The notes below the pieces were generated by a model. The model was given only the letters and a program-made list of their open reading frames with translations, had not been told where the DNA came from and made no database searches. A stretch of 64,000 nt of DNA from Chrysoperla carnea (lineage: Eukaryota > Arthropoda > Insecta > Neuroptera > Chrysopidae), in contig NC_058338.1 in NCBI RefSeq assembly GCF_905475395.1, positions 91,931,435 to 91,995,434 on the forward strand. The letters run 5' to 3'. The position numbers were made by a program, and so were the translations under genes. This document shows positions 34,698-46,016 of the stretch, piece after piece. How positions within the stretch are numbered: position 1 is the first letter of the stretch; each line of letters begins with the position of its first letter.

Positions 34698-34867
34698 GTA
34701 TTAGGTCGATCTTTACCCATCTGATAACAAGATGAGACATATTAAAAAGAATACTTTAATTGACTATGTGTGTATAGGTACTAAGCATGTGTACTGTTGC
34801 TTTCCATATAGTACACAACATTTTTACAATATTGTACGGAGACAAACACCTTAATAAACAATAAATA

Positions 34868-35665
34868 GGAGATAATCCTGATGTCGAATTGGAAATATTA
34901 CCCATACAAATGTAAAACTAGACTTGATACTGTAGCGGACTTAACGTAATCAAATTTGTGTAATAAAAAATTGAAGTGTTTACACTCAAATAATTATACG
35001 AATTTTTATTGTTAAGCTTTTTTACTACATACAAATATAATAACACAATAAGATCACAATACTTTTGTTTTAATGTAATGGAGATAAATGATAAAACTTC
35101 TGTAGTTAACTTGAAGAGTCTGTATTGTAATCTGTGTCGACGGTATCGCACACTGCTGTTTATATAGTTACAATCCATTGTTAACATACCGTCTAGCAAA
35201 TTCTAGAACTGTCACGTATGTTCTATTGCATATATCTTACTTGTAATTGTTACCATACAGTCTAGCAAATTCTAGAACTATCACGTTTTGAACTGTTTAG
35301 AGTCCATTTGTTTTTAATATAGTACTGTATGTGTGTGTTAATTGTTAACACCACAATACCATGACAAAATTTGAACGTGAAATTAAAATTGATTAAAAAA
35401 CGAAGAAGTTATAAGCAATCAAATATTATTGCATTCAAAGGTTGCCCATCTCCTTTTAGCAAAACAAAGTTTTATATGTAATCTCTATGACGATAACCAT
35501 GTATGACGTCACTAGTAAATATCTTCCTCTTTGTTTAACTAGGAATATTAAACGTTCATATCTTGCATACTAGTAAAAATTTTTAAAAACTAACTACACT
35601 TTTCTATACGTGGAGTGAGAATTCTTCATCTGAAGTGATAAAAAGATTTAGTCCTACGGTACATG
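34868..35665 (+). repeat. Dispersed repeat family C, copy split by an insertion
   Basis: The flanks 34868-34927 and 35359-35665 align, inverted, with 26055-26115 and 25745-26055. The uninterrupted copy reads straight across the junction (CTAGACTTGAAACCATGACA on the minus strand), so 34928-35358 is inserted. Confidence 0.75.
34928..35358. mobile_element. About 430 bp insertion nested in repeat C
   Basis: Its limits come from comparison with the uninterrupted copy near 26.1 kb. It contains a direct repeat of TCTAGCAAATTCTAGAACT (about 35192 and 35261), 69 bp apart. No clear terminal inverted repeat was found and the class is unknown. The 93-codon minus-strand frame at 34918-35199 has no domain. 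Confidence 0.6.
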
Positions 35666-35814
35666 TTAAAGTTGGCTTAAAAAATTAATAAATAGGCAAC
35701 TTTTATTATGTATATGTTATACATTATAAAATTGTGTTTTTCATATAGTACAAGAGACAGTATAAGGTCGAACTTCATTCATCTGATAACCACATGAGAT
35801 ATATTTTTAATGAA

Positions 35815-36235
35815 ATTTTATTGATTTATTAACACGCCTATCATAGTTTTTCAATCCAAAACTGTTCATGGTTATTTTTAATTTAAATTTTTTCCATAAA
35901 CGTTTGTTTTCAGGTAAGCCTATATTATTATTGTCATAATTAACTTTACTTATTCTTCTTCTGATACCAATTTCGATTGGTTAACACATCGGTGTAGTTA
36001 CCTGAATTGACTTACCTGTTCATATGCGATGAACAGATCTACACCGATCAGTTAACAAATCCAAATTGGTACCGCAAGAAAGATAATTTAATTACGAACA
36101 CAATGGTATAGGCTTGCCTGGAAAAAACCGTTCATAGAAAAATTTATTATAATAAATTTAATTAAAAATAGCCATAAACATTTTCCGGTAGAAAAACTAT
36201 GACAGGAGTGTTTAAAAATCAATAAAATTTCCTGA
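35815..36235. mobile_element. Foldback element, about 420 bp
   Basis: Arms of about 190 bp are inverted: CACGCCTATCATAGTTTTTC on the left, GAAAAACTATGACAGGAGTG on the right, with the inner match CATCGGTGTAG against CTACACCGATC. The short loop lies at about 36005-36045. Confidence 0.85.
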
Positions 36236-36727
36236 AATCGATTTTGAAATTTTATTATATTTTTTCAAAGGGAAAGACGATAGAAAAAATTGCCAAAAAT
36301 CAAGAATTTCGTGTTCAATTTCTATTAAAAAATGAGCTGTATTTGACGATTAGAAACATATTTAAACTTACTTTCTGATATATAGTCCAAAATTCCTTGT
36401 GAAAATTGGACAAATCGATTTGGTACTCTAGAAGGAATAGTATTTTCTCGTCTATTTGCTTGATCTTTAAAAACTAGATACCAAAAATGAAAACAGAATA
36501 AAAAATACTAAGTGTATAGACCACTTGTTATTATTCACTGATTATAATAAATACGTATACATGTAGGTATACGACATTTAGTTACAAGTTAACGTACGTG
36601 CAGAATTAAAAAAGACATTTTGAAGATGATTATTGCACTTTGTGCTATTTTGCATAAACATTGTAATATAATTTAACTTGGTTTGAATTAATGAGTATAT
36701 ATTGAACTGTTATTTACCAAACTTGAA
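36236..36727. other. Gene-free stretch
   Basis: Nothing supported. Confidence 0.4.
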
Positions 36728-37410
36728 CAAGTGAAAACAAACAATTGACTTAGTTAATTGTTGAAATATCCTGTATAAAAAGTGTTGAATATCAGTGCTT
36801 GCATTATTTTTTTTATAAATTAGAAGAGTTTAAAAATTGTAAAAATTTTCGAAAATATAATCTAGATTTTAATTTTTTTTCAAAAATATTTCACAAAAAC
36901 ACTAGTTTAAGCTACCTGCAAATTTTCAACTCCCTATCTTTTATAGTTTTGGAGAAAATGAATATCAAAGTTTTGTCTTAGTTTACGCCTTCGCGAGTAA
37001 ACAGTGACGTATACGAAAAAATGTTGAGAACAAAAGTTGTTTATTTTTTTATATGGAACATTTTTTATATTTAAACTCTTATTTAATCGCTATCGGTTTC
37101 AAGGGTCCTACCCCTTCGGATCCAAGACCTTGACTCTTTTGCTCATTTACGAACTCAAACTCTCTTTTTACGTCTTGAGCCATTATGTATTTAAATATAT
37201 GTCTTCAGTACGCTAAAAAAATGTCAGCTCGATATCTATTTTCGTTTTTGAGTGTGTGTGTTCACAAACGGACAGACAGACAGACGTACAACCAGAAATG
37301 GACTCTTTAGATGATTTTATGAACATCTATACCAAAATTATTGGTAGCATGAATACTTTTTGAGCGTTACAAACTTGGGACAAAACTAAGTATACCTTGG
37401 TATATAATAC
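36728..37410 (-). repeat. Dispersed repeat family A, copy
   Basis: It begins AAGTGAAAACAAACAATTGA, contains CGAGTAAACAGTGACGTATA and GACAGACAGACAGACGTACA, and ends near ACCTTGGTATATAA. The frame at 36799-36981 (+) is repeat sequence. Confidence 0.7.
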
Positions 37411-38967
37411 ATATATACAGGGCATAAAAATAATATATGTGTTTTCTATAGAAACTACTTCTTGCGTAAATTTTGGGACACCCTTTAAAAGACAAGAACT
37501 AACTTTTATTATGTAAAATTTTCCTAATAACACAAGCTTCTAGCATTATTCGTTTAATTCAATGCAATATTACTTACCTGTTTGTTATACAAATTGCCTA
37601 TATTCTATTACCAAGAATAATTATGCATCAAATGTCTAGTTTTCAAATCTATCAAAATTCATTCAACTGTAGCTTCTGAATTTATTGGACTGATTTTTTT
37701 TTTTTGTAAATGCCTGTATTTCATCGTTGAGAGCAAGTGTACGCTATAGCAACATTTCATTTATCTACCCTTAGGTTTGTAATTTCATAAAATGGCTCTG
37801 TATACGATGAAAGTTAACAAAAAAGTTTCAGAGATATCTACATCTACCATAAATCTTTTATGACGTTCTCAAAAAATCACCTTTTCTTAGGATCATCGTG
37901 TATATGGATTATTAATGCCCTTTATAAGCAAGGAAATTTAAATTTAAAGATTTGAGTTGTTAAAGTTTACGTTTTTAAACATGTAAATCCTACATTCAAA
38001 TGTTTTTAAAGGTATGCTTTATAATGCAACAAGACGATTTTATTTATGATTATTTTGGAAAATTAATATTCATTAGTTAAATGCATGACAAATATTTTCG
38101 TATATAGAAAATTATAACAAGCGGCACTGGTTTTTCCATAAAATATATTTAAAGTAATGAAATGAATGGCATTTGTGTCTTATTTCTTTTATAAGTGATT
38201 TTCTCTAAATATTTAGGCATCAATATTTCAAAAACTATGGTATATATTGAAAAATTGTACTCTTAATTTTCGTCTAGTTTTCCCAAGTTCTAACAGAATC
38301 CAATTTTAATTTCTGTACGGCATTTATGTTATTCGCTTCGAATATTTATGTAAAGTATCCAGCATAATATTCGATGGTACAAGGGTGAGACACCAAGGAG
38401 TGTGACAATCATATTTTCAACTGTACTCATCTGTACCACGCAAAACTGACGCCATGGTTCTTAAACTTACTTTTACATATAGGATCATCTTTTACAACAT
38501 GATTCTTGGCAGAGCATTTCACTCAAAAAATTTCAGCATGGGCTTGTAGTCTACAAGTAATGTAATAAAATTTAGTAACGCAGATAATTGCAGAACCTTA
38601 AAAATATCAACGTCTGGGAAATTGATAGAAAAATAAAACAATTTTATATTAAATGGATTAAAAATCATTATATTTTCGTAAAAAATGTAATTTATAAATA
38701 ATATTACTTTAAATAATTAAAATTAATCTATTTTAAAAACACTTTTTAAAAGTTATAAAATTTGAGACGTTAACATCATTGAGCTTATGTTTGTAAATGT
38801 TCAGCGTGCGTCAAAGAATCAACCAAAAAGAAAAGCGGTTAGAGCCAATGATTTAATTTATAATCGTTATTAATTGAGCATCGTTTTTCTTACTGGTTGA
38901 AATTCGCCGCGATGAACAAACTAAATATCTACTAAACAAGCACATTAAAATTAAAATTAAATTGAAA
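37411..38967. other. Region downstream of the kinase gene, no gene seen
   Basis: AT-rich with no supported coding sequence. The 3' UTR of the kinase gene must begin here on the minus strand, but no canonical AATAAA was seen close to the stop codon, so its end is undetermined. Confidence 0.4.
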
Positions 38968-41900
38968 CTATGATTCTGATGAAGATGGAAATAGCGATAA
39001 ATTTGGTGCAACTAATTTGGTATCTTTAAAATAAGCGTGTATTACAGCATCGCGAGCTGAGACCCGTATTAATGGATCGTATGTTAATAATTTCTGAAAT
39101 AAACACAAAATAATTTAGTCATATTATTTAAAAAGAAATCTCAAAAAAAATTTTAATTCAAACATTGGCGGATTTAATGATGATGCCGCTCTGGATCTAC
39201 GACATTGCAGGGCACCTTTTTTTAGCAAATACAGGACTACCATTGAATGTTTTTTAGTCCTTGAACCAAAAAAAGAAGTTTGACCGCTTTGTGTGTCCGT
39301 CTGTCTGTGGCATCGTAGCGCCTAATCAGATGAACCGATTTTGATTTATAAATTATTTTAAATAGGCAATGATCTTCAAAATCGGTTCAGTTTGATCTAA
39401 GGAAAAGCTCTAAGGAAAAAATAATTTAAGGGGTTATAACCAGTTGCGAGGGGTTATAATCCAAAAATCATCCTTTAAGGGGTTATATAAAGTTGCGACG
39501 CAAAAAAACACGAGTTGTTTTTGGGAAGACCATGTATTTTACATAAATATAAAAAACGTATACATATAGGACATTTCTTTAATTTTAAGATCCCGTTGCC
39601 CGATTTCAAATTTGATATGGTACTTCTCCTGTAGGCGATCTCCTGGAGATCCTCCAAAAAAAGGTGTCCGGTGATGAACACCATATCGCTGATTTCGATT
39701 ATTTAAAATAAAAAAATCCAGAAAATTTCTTCAGTCGCTAGATGAATACAGGTATTCATCGAAAGAGTAGTCAAAATTACGATTTTTAACAAAATGGTGG
39801 CAACCAAAAAAAAAAAATTCAAAATTCTTCCAAATATTTCTTTATCGATCGAGCCGTTTCGGAGAAATATTGCTCACCGACTTTGAAAACGATGTTTCGA
39901 TCAAAACGCATTTTAAGTTTCAAAAGACGTTTACAATCAGTTAAAAATTTTTTTTAATTCGTTTATCTGTGTGAATTTTGCTCGGAACAACTTGAAATTT
40001 TCAGAGAATATACTAAAATATATGTATATATATTCCGAGAATTCAAAAAAAGAAAAAATTGATTATTTGAAAATTCTAACTGGATATAACCCCTTAATGG
40101 AAAGTGTTCTGATATGTTTCAAATGCTTGATCGGATGTTTTTTTTTAATTTTATAAACACTTGTTTTAGTATTCGTAAATCGGCATGGTGCCCTTCCCCT
40201 TGCATCACGTCCTTCTCCTATATGCCTCTACGTATTTTTTTTCTTAGTAAATCAACGTGACTCTTCTAAATAACCTAAACTTTTTAAATTTCAGTCTTAA
40301 ATGTTGCGGCCCTAGGTATGTTTCTAAGTCTAAATCCTCCTCTGTTCAAGCATCTGTTAAAAAAACGCCCGGCATCACAATTAAAATATACTTACAAGGC
40401 ACAAATCAATTCCCTGTTCATCTAACAATGGTAAAATATCATTCATTTTTCTTCGCGGCCATTTTGGAAACATTGCTTTATAATTAGATAATTGCGTTAC
40501 ACCCGGCCAAATAGCTTCATCTGGTGTGCCCAATGTACGAAATATTCGAAACAATTGATCAATTTCTGAATCGCCCGGAAACAATGGACGTTTTGTAAGC
40601 ATTTCAGCAAAAATACAACCCAATCCCCAAATATCCACTGCTGACGTATAAAATTTACTACCCAATAAAATTTCTGGTGGTCTATACCATAAAGTAACCA
40701 CTTCTTGAGTGTAACTTCGCACCGGTAAACCAAAACTTCTTGCTAATCCAAAATCAGCAATTTTAATATAGCCTTGACGGTCTACAAGTAAATTTTGTGG
40801 TTTAAGGTCTCGATGTAGCACGCGACGAACATGGCAAAAAGATAACCCGTCTAATAACTGCCGTAAATAGCTCTGAAAGAAATAAATCCAATTATTTAGG
40901 AAGATATTACAAATAAAATTTTTTTTAAATATTCATACCTTAACTAAAGAGGGTTCTAAAAGAATTTTCGAAGTATCCATTAATTTTTTTAAATCCATAT
41001 CTAAAAATTCGAAAACTAAGTACAATTTCCGATTAGCAATTAAAACATCTAACAATCGAACAACGCCAGGATGTTTTAATTCTTTTAATAATGAGATCTC
41101 TCGAATTGCAGTTGATGGTACTCCTTCTGATTCTCTAATTAGACAAAAAAAAATACTTCATTTGAATTTGCATTTTTGTATTATTATTACATAAACGAGT
41201 GGAGGGGGAACAAGTAATTTTTTTAATAGTCATGAAAATTGGATTCATCAATTTGGGAAAATCATTGGTTTAAGGAATCAAATATTGAAATATAAGCGAG
41301 AAAAACGCATATTATGTAAGAAATGAATCCTATAATTAAATTCCTAATCCTAATTGAATCCTAATTAAGTTAAATTTTAACTTCCTAGTTTATTAGGAAG
41401 TTATTATTGTAATGGGTCCGATCATAAAAATTGCGGTTTTCAACATACTTTAAAATTTCCAAGTAGAAATAGCAACACAACTTAATTTGGAGAAGATGTT
41501 TATGGGTGTGTTTTAGAAAAAAATGTATCTGATATATACTCTAATTCAAAATAAACGCAAAACTTAAGCCATTCTAAGTGCTAATACTATGTAGTTCGCA
41601 TATAATGTTATAGTTATGACACTTAGAATGGTAAAACACGTGCAGTTTTGTGACACAGAGGTATCATCTTAATTTATTTAGCCAGTACTATCAAAATCAA
41701 TCCTGCAATTAAAAAACTAAACTACGTTTAGCTTTTTGCGATGTGGTGCTGCTTTTGGAAGTTTTATTCCAGATGGCAGCAAGGCTTACACTGACCACGT
41801 GACCTAATTTGACGCTCAACCTCGGCGACAAGCGCCAACATGAAAATACACATTAAAACCTATTTTGATTCACACTTTATAACATTAAGAAGCTCAACCA

Positions 41901-44336
41901 CTCCGAAACACGTAATTTTTATAATAAAATTAAAATATATTATATATTTTTCATGAAAATTGTTAATATATCAAAAGGTATCAAATTACTTTGAAATATA
42001 AAATATTCTTAAAACAGTGAAGTGACTATTAATAATTAATTATTTAAATGTAAATTGATATTTTAATGGAATTGCGTTCTTAATTTGTTATTCTACTTAT
42101 ATTATACAGTGTGTCGCATTTAAGATGAAGACAACCTCATATTTTCGTTATTTATTGGAATATCGATTTTCAATTTTGATGGTGAATTATGTTATAACTT
42201 GACAATTAAGATGAAGAGAATAAAATTTTCCGATGTCTGGAGTAATTAGAAATATCGAAAATTTTGTTTAATTATTAAGCTTTCGATATTTCGAAAACCA
42301 AGGCAGATATCGAAAAATTTTATTCATATTTTTCGTCTACATTCATGAAGTTATAACAAAATTCATCACCAAAGTTGAAAATAAGGTACAAATAATTTCA
42401 ACTCTAAATCTAAAATTACCTTGGTGCTCGTACTACCTTAAGAGGGCAACTTAATCAATTGTTAAAGTAGCTTGGTTTTTTTGGGTATTCTAATTTTTCG
42501 TCAAAATATTGCCCAATTGAGTGTCGAATATTCGAAAAATCCGATTTGATAGTTTTCTGTTTGATAATTTTGACAGACAAAATAATTTGAAAAAGTTTGT
42601 TTTGTTTGTCCGTTTAGTTGAAAATCGAAAACCGACATAAATTTTATTAAAAATGCAATCCCGAAAAATAGCAAAAGCACTAAATTACAAAAATGCTGGA
42701 AAATTGTACAACAAATTTCGGATGAAGAACATACTTAGTGAATTTGAAAGCATATATATGAAAATAGCAATGAAAAGACCAGAATTTAGCAACTACTTTC
42801 TTAGTTTCATAATAGTCATTTTCAAACCATAATCGGAGGTACAAAAACGTAAATTTCTTCAAGCGGCGTTTAAAATTATTTTTATTCAACACCTTAAGAT
42901 AGTTTTCTAGTGGAAATTGAAAATAAAACTATCTGATAAATATATTATAATCGTGAAAGTTTGGATGGACGGATTGATGGATGTTTGTCACTCAATAACG
43001 CCAGAACGGATCTTTTTTGGCATAGAGATAGATTATAGTCTAGAATAGCACATACGCTATCCCGGTAAAATTTATAATTCCCGTGGGAGGCTTGTTTTAA
43101 TTTTTCAAAGTGTAAAGGATCGACATGCATATTTAGTGATCGTTTATCAGAAAATGCCATAGACTAATTATATCCCGGAAAAATGCACGGTTCATATGGA
43201 ATAGCATACAGGAACGGTTTTTTTTAAGTTTTTTTTTAAAGTTCGTTAAATAGAGTAACTTTTCTCAAAAAGGCTTCATTAATTTACACAGTAATGCTAA
43301 AAATTATCAAAATCTCTTTTAATCGCGGTAACACCGCGGGGCTATATGATTTTGGAACTTATTTAAAACCGAGTACATTAATATCATCACAGAATTCAAC
43401 TCTATCCATGAATCAGACATTGGCTGTGTTGGGCTGAACCGCGCGCGTCGCTATGGAGGGTTTCGGCGCTAGCTGCACGCAGACATACAAATACACTGCA
43501 AATGACGAAAACGAAAAGCATTTTTATTTAAATATATTTCAGGTTCATTGAACTTAAACGTGGGTCACCAGAAATATTTCCTGGTTTAAATCCAAAATTT
43601 TTTTCATTTTTTATTTGTACAGCTCAGTTTTATAATTTTGTCCTGTTTAAATATGTTTTATTAAGATACAAATGGCAAAAAAATTATGGGTTTATTACTT
43701 TCGACTTTCGCCCGAACCTTTCCAAGAAATAAATCATCAAATAAAAAAGATACATTTTAGAAGTATGAATTTTCAGACCGCTCTCCAGAAAGTAAATAAG
43801 TTAGCATACCAAATTTTGTTCACAAAGATTTACGAATGAACTAATTGAAATAATATGAATTAAGGAAAAGCTTACCTCAAAATTATTAAAATGTTAAGCA
43901 GAATTGGAAGCGGTAAGGCAAAATAAGCTGAATCATGTGGTGCTACGATTACAAAACAACGCATCACCCCATAATACAACTAATTAGACCACCCTGTTAG
44001 TGAAAAGCGCAGAAAAATGTAAATATTAAATAACTTAATGGAAATGTTAAAGCCGAAAAAAAAGTTAATCTTGGGTAGAAAATAACAAAAAAAAAAAATT
44101 TTATAAATTAGTTGAGTTATGTGATAACAAATTAACAATAAAACCATCCCCTTAATTAACGCACAATCGAAAAAATATAATGAAATTTTAGTTTACCGCT
44201 AAAAAATTTTTACCACTTACGTTTCTAATCGAATTCGTTTTAACGCTACATTTTTGCCAGTTTTTTTATCCCTAGCTTTGTACACAACACCATAAGTTCC
44301 TTCACCAATTTTTTCTACTCGTAAATATTTCTCCAT
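38968..44336 (-). CDS. Cdk2: Cyclin-dependent kinase 2 (CDK2), 4 exons, 304 aa
   Basis: A Ser/Thr kinase that, with cyclin E or A, drives the G1/S transition and DNA replication. Exons on the minus strand: 44336-44221, 41134-40939, 40872-40396 and 39093-38968; all introns are GT-AG and the phases join exactly (915 nt). Visible residues: glycine loop GEGTYG (11-16, with inhibitory T14/Y15), K33, PSTAIRE helix 45-51 preceded by Gly-Val, HRD 124-126, DFG 144-146 and T-loop Thr159. [20 protein letters not shown] and [20 protein letters not shown] fit CDK2 better than CDK1, which usually has GIPSTAIRE and ADFGL(A/G)RAFG(I)P with IYTHE. The length is normal for CDK2 (about 300). Oddity: the APE motif reads PPE (169-171). 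Intron 1 is 3.1 kb and full of repeats; intron 2 is only 66 bp. It is transcribed away from the BTB gene, sharing a 1 kb upstream interval. Confidence 0.95.
39170..39430. repeat. Repeat E relative inside kinase intron 3
   Basis: It carries GTCCGTCTGTCTGTGGCATC, 'gatGAACCGATTTTGAT' and 'agtccttgaaccaaaaaaag', matching the right portion of 28509-28870 in inverse order. The rest of intron 3 (39094-40395) holds short frames (39475-39684, 39971-40156) with no domain. Confidence 0.55.
41569..41632. repeat. Short inverted repeat in kinase intron 1
   Basis: GCCATTCTAAGTGCTAATAC faces TTATGACACTTAGAATGGT across about 25 bp. A miniature hairpin, possibly the remnant of a MITE. Confidence 0.6.
42108..42441. 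mobile_element. TTAA-ended palindromic MITE in kinase intron 1
   Basis: Arms centred near 42270 share GATATTTCGAAAACCAAG and ATTTTATTC with their complements. The right end is GCTCGTACTACCTTAA. Same family as 1596-1925 and 53816-54141. Confidence 0.75.
42945..43370 (-). mobile_element. Helitron-like repeat in kinase intron 1
   Basis: Inverse relative of 10850-11185: ATAATCGTGAAAGTTTGGAT at the left, 'cgCCAGAACGGATC', and 'tctcaaaaaggcttcattaatttaca' matching the boundary at 10856-10875. It ends near CGCGGTAACACCGCGGGGCT, a small hairpin. The 71-codon frame at 42945-43160 (-) is repeat sequence. Confidence 0.55.
43395..43510. other. GC-rich island in kinase intron 1
   Basis: A stretch including GAACCGCGCGCGTCGCTATG and GGCGCTAGCTGCACGC stands out against AT-rich surroundings. 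No exon with the kinase reading phase, no RNA gene and no repeat partner in the window was recognised. Confidence 0.4.
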
Positions 44337-44451
44337 TTAAAATAAATTTTCAAAATAAAAAAATTTTTCATTCAAGTTACAGAATCAAGATAGGCTGCCC
44401 ACTTCACAACTGCAATTACGATATGTAAAACACAGGCCATCGTAGTTTTAA

Positions 44452-44461
44452 AGGGCGGGAG
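44452..44461 (-). promoter_or_regulatory. E2F-like site upstream of CDK2
   Basis: On the minus strand CTCCCGCCCT, close to the E2F core (TTTSSCGC) but with an imperfect T-run. About 115 bp upstream of the CDK2 start codon. Confidence 0.4.
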
Positions 44462-44550
44462 TTTACTGTTTTATTGTGAACACATAACAAAACTCAACAA
44501 AAAACAATACTCGAATATTCGAATTATATTTTCTATATTATTGAACTCAA

Positions 44551-44558
44551 TATCGATA
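44551..44558. promoter_or_regulatory. DRE (DREF-binding) site TATCGATA
   Basis: A perfect, self-complementary TATCGATA, 215 bp upstream of the CDK2 start codon in the interval shared by the two divergent genes. In flies DREF sites of this sequence drive replication and cell-cycle genes, often together with E2F sites. Binding here is inferred. Confidence 0.55.
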
Positions 44559-44999
44559 GTAAAACCGTTGTATTTTAATAAAATTTCATGACGTTTCGTT
44601 ATTAATACCCAAACAATTCTCTTTTTGTAGCTTCATTGATTTTTTTTTAATAACTTTAAGTTGGTACTCTCTGAATTTTAACCACTTGTCATCTTTTTAA
44701 AATGGGATAGCAAATGAAATGTGGGGTAAAGAAAAGCAACGGTACATGTTAAAAACAAATTTAAAGCTATGTTTACACGTTGCAACAACTTTTAAATTTC
44801 TAGATTTCATTTGTTTTCTTTGTTTTTTAAAATTCACCGTCATTTGTTTTTTTTTTAAACTCTTTCATTTGTTTTTTTTTTTCATTCAAAATCACCGTCA
44901 TTTGTTTATTTAACGAATTTTATTTAAAAAAAAAAAAAAATGAATAATTAATTATTCGAAAGTAATTTCTTAATTACATAGCTATTACTCGGCCATTTT

Positions 45000-45429
45000 C
45001 TAAGTAAACACTAACTAGCCGTTTTGTACCTAAGTGTTCGCATTTCTTAAATACGTGTATAGAGAGCATGTAACATATTTCTGAGTAGAAATAGTGGTCG
45101 CAATAAACAGGTCGACAATTTTGTAAAAGAGTGAGAGATCATTTCATTGTGTGTTAAAGTGTAAACGAAGATGGTCATATATTATTGAAATGATTTTCTA
45201 AATGGTGAAATAAACTTCCCTAAATATATTCGTAAATTAGATCAAATCAAGTCCGGCATATTTGATCATTAAATTATTTTTTTTTAAATTTCTAATTTAT
45301 TCTTTCAATTTAATTACGTTTTGAATCTCGTTTTCACCGTTAGTTTGTGTATTTTTAAGAAGTTTCTAACGCCATTTTTGTACAAAAAAAAAAAACATCT
45401 CACATTCCTCGAATTTATTTTGAAATTTG
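45000..45429 (+). other. Probable 5' UTR exon of the BTB/FLYWCH gene
   Basis: A strong donor, TTTG|GTAAGT, lies at 45429/45430. A strong acceptor, TTACATTCCAG, ends at 46000, 16 bases before the start codon, so the coding exon must be preceded by a non-coding one. This donor is the best match upstream. The transcription start is not visible; the 45000 boundary is a guess. Confidence 0.45.
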
Positions 45430-46016
45430 GTAAGTTATTTATGGTTATCAAAATTTAATTGATTTTTTGGATTTTGAATTTTAAAATGGCATGGCATATT
45501 GGATTTTTTTTTCGTAATTAGTTTAATGATTCGTTAATATTTTAATACAGTTAATTGGGCACGTTTTTTGCCAACTTTCTAGTACAGTTTTATCATGACT
45601 CTTTTTATCTGGCTCATATAGGAAGTATTTTTTATGCCAATTTCTAATTTCATTTTGCTGAATAGTTTTGTTAATTTGCTAATTTAATTTTAATCGATAT
45701 TATATTTAAACAATTCTAATTGGATTTTCCCAAAATTTCTTTTTATCTATGTGAAATTTTTCTGGGGAAGGAGTTTCGCTTATGGAATTATGTGTCCTAC
45801 TCTCTCTAGCTAATTGACATGCTTACGAATTAAATTAGAAACTATCATGAGTTTGGTTTTGTGCTATTTAACTACAAGCAGACGTAGAATATTGAATTTA
45901 CGATAGTACTCCATGTTTTTTTTTTTGTGGATTTCAAAATTTTGGAAGTGTTGTTTTTTTTTTTTGGAGGATTTGATTTGTTATTTTTCTTACATTCCAG
46001 AATAATTTATTAAGAA

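Noticed and set aside
40381..40821. Stand-alone 146-codon kinase-like protein
   Set aside because: It is only part of CDK2 exon 3 read past its donor; the full gene joins four exons.
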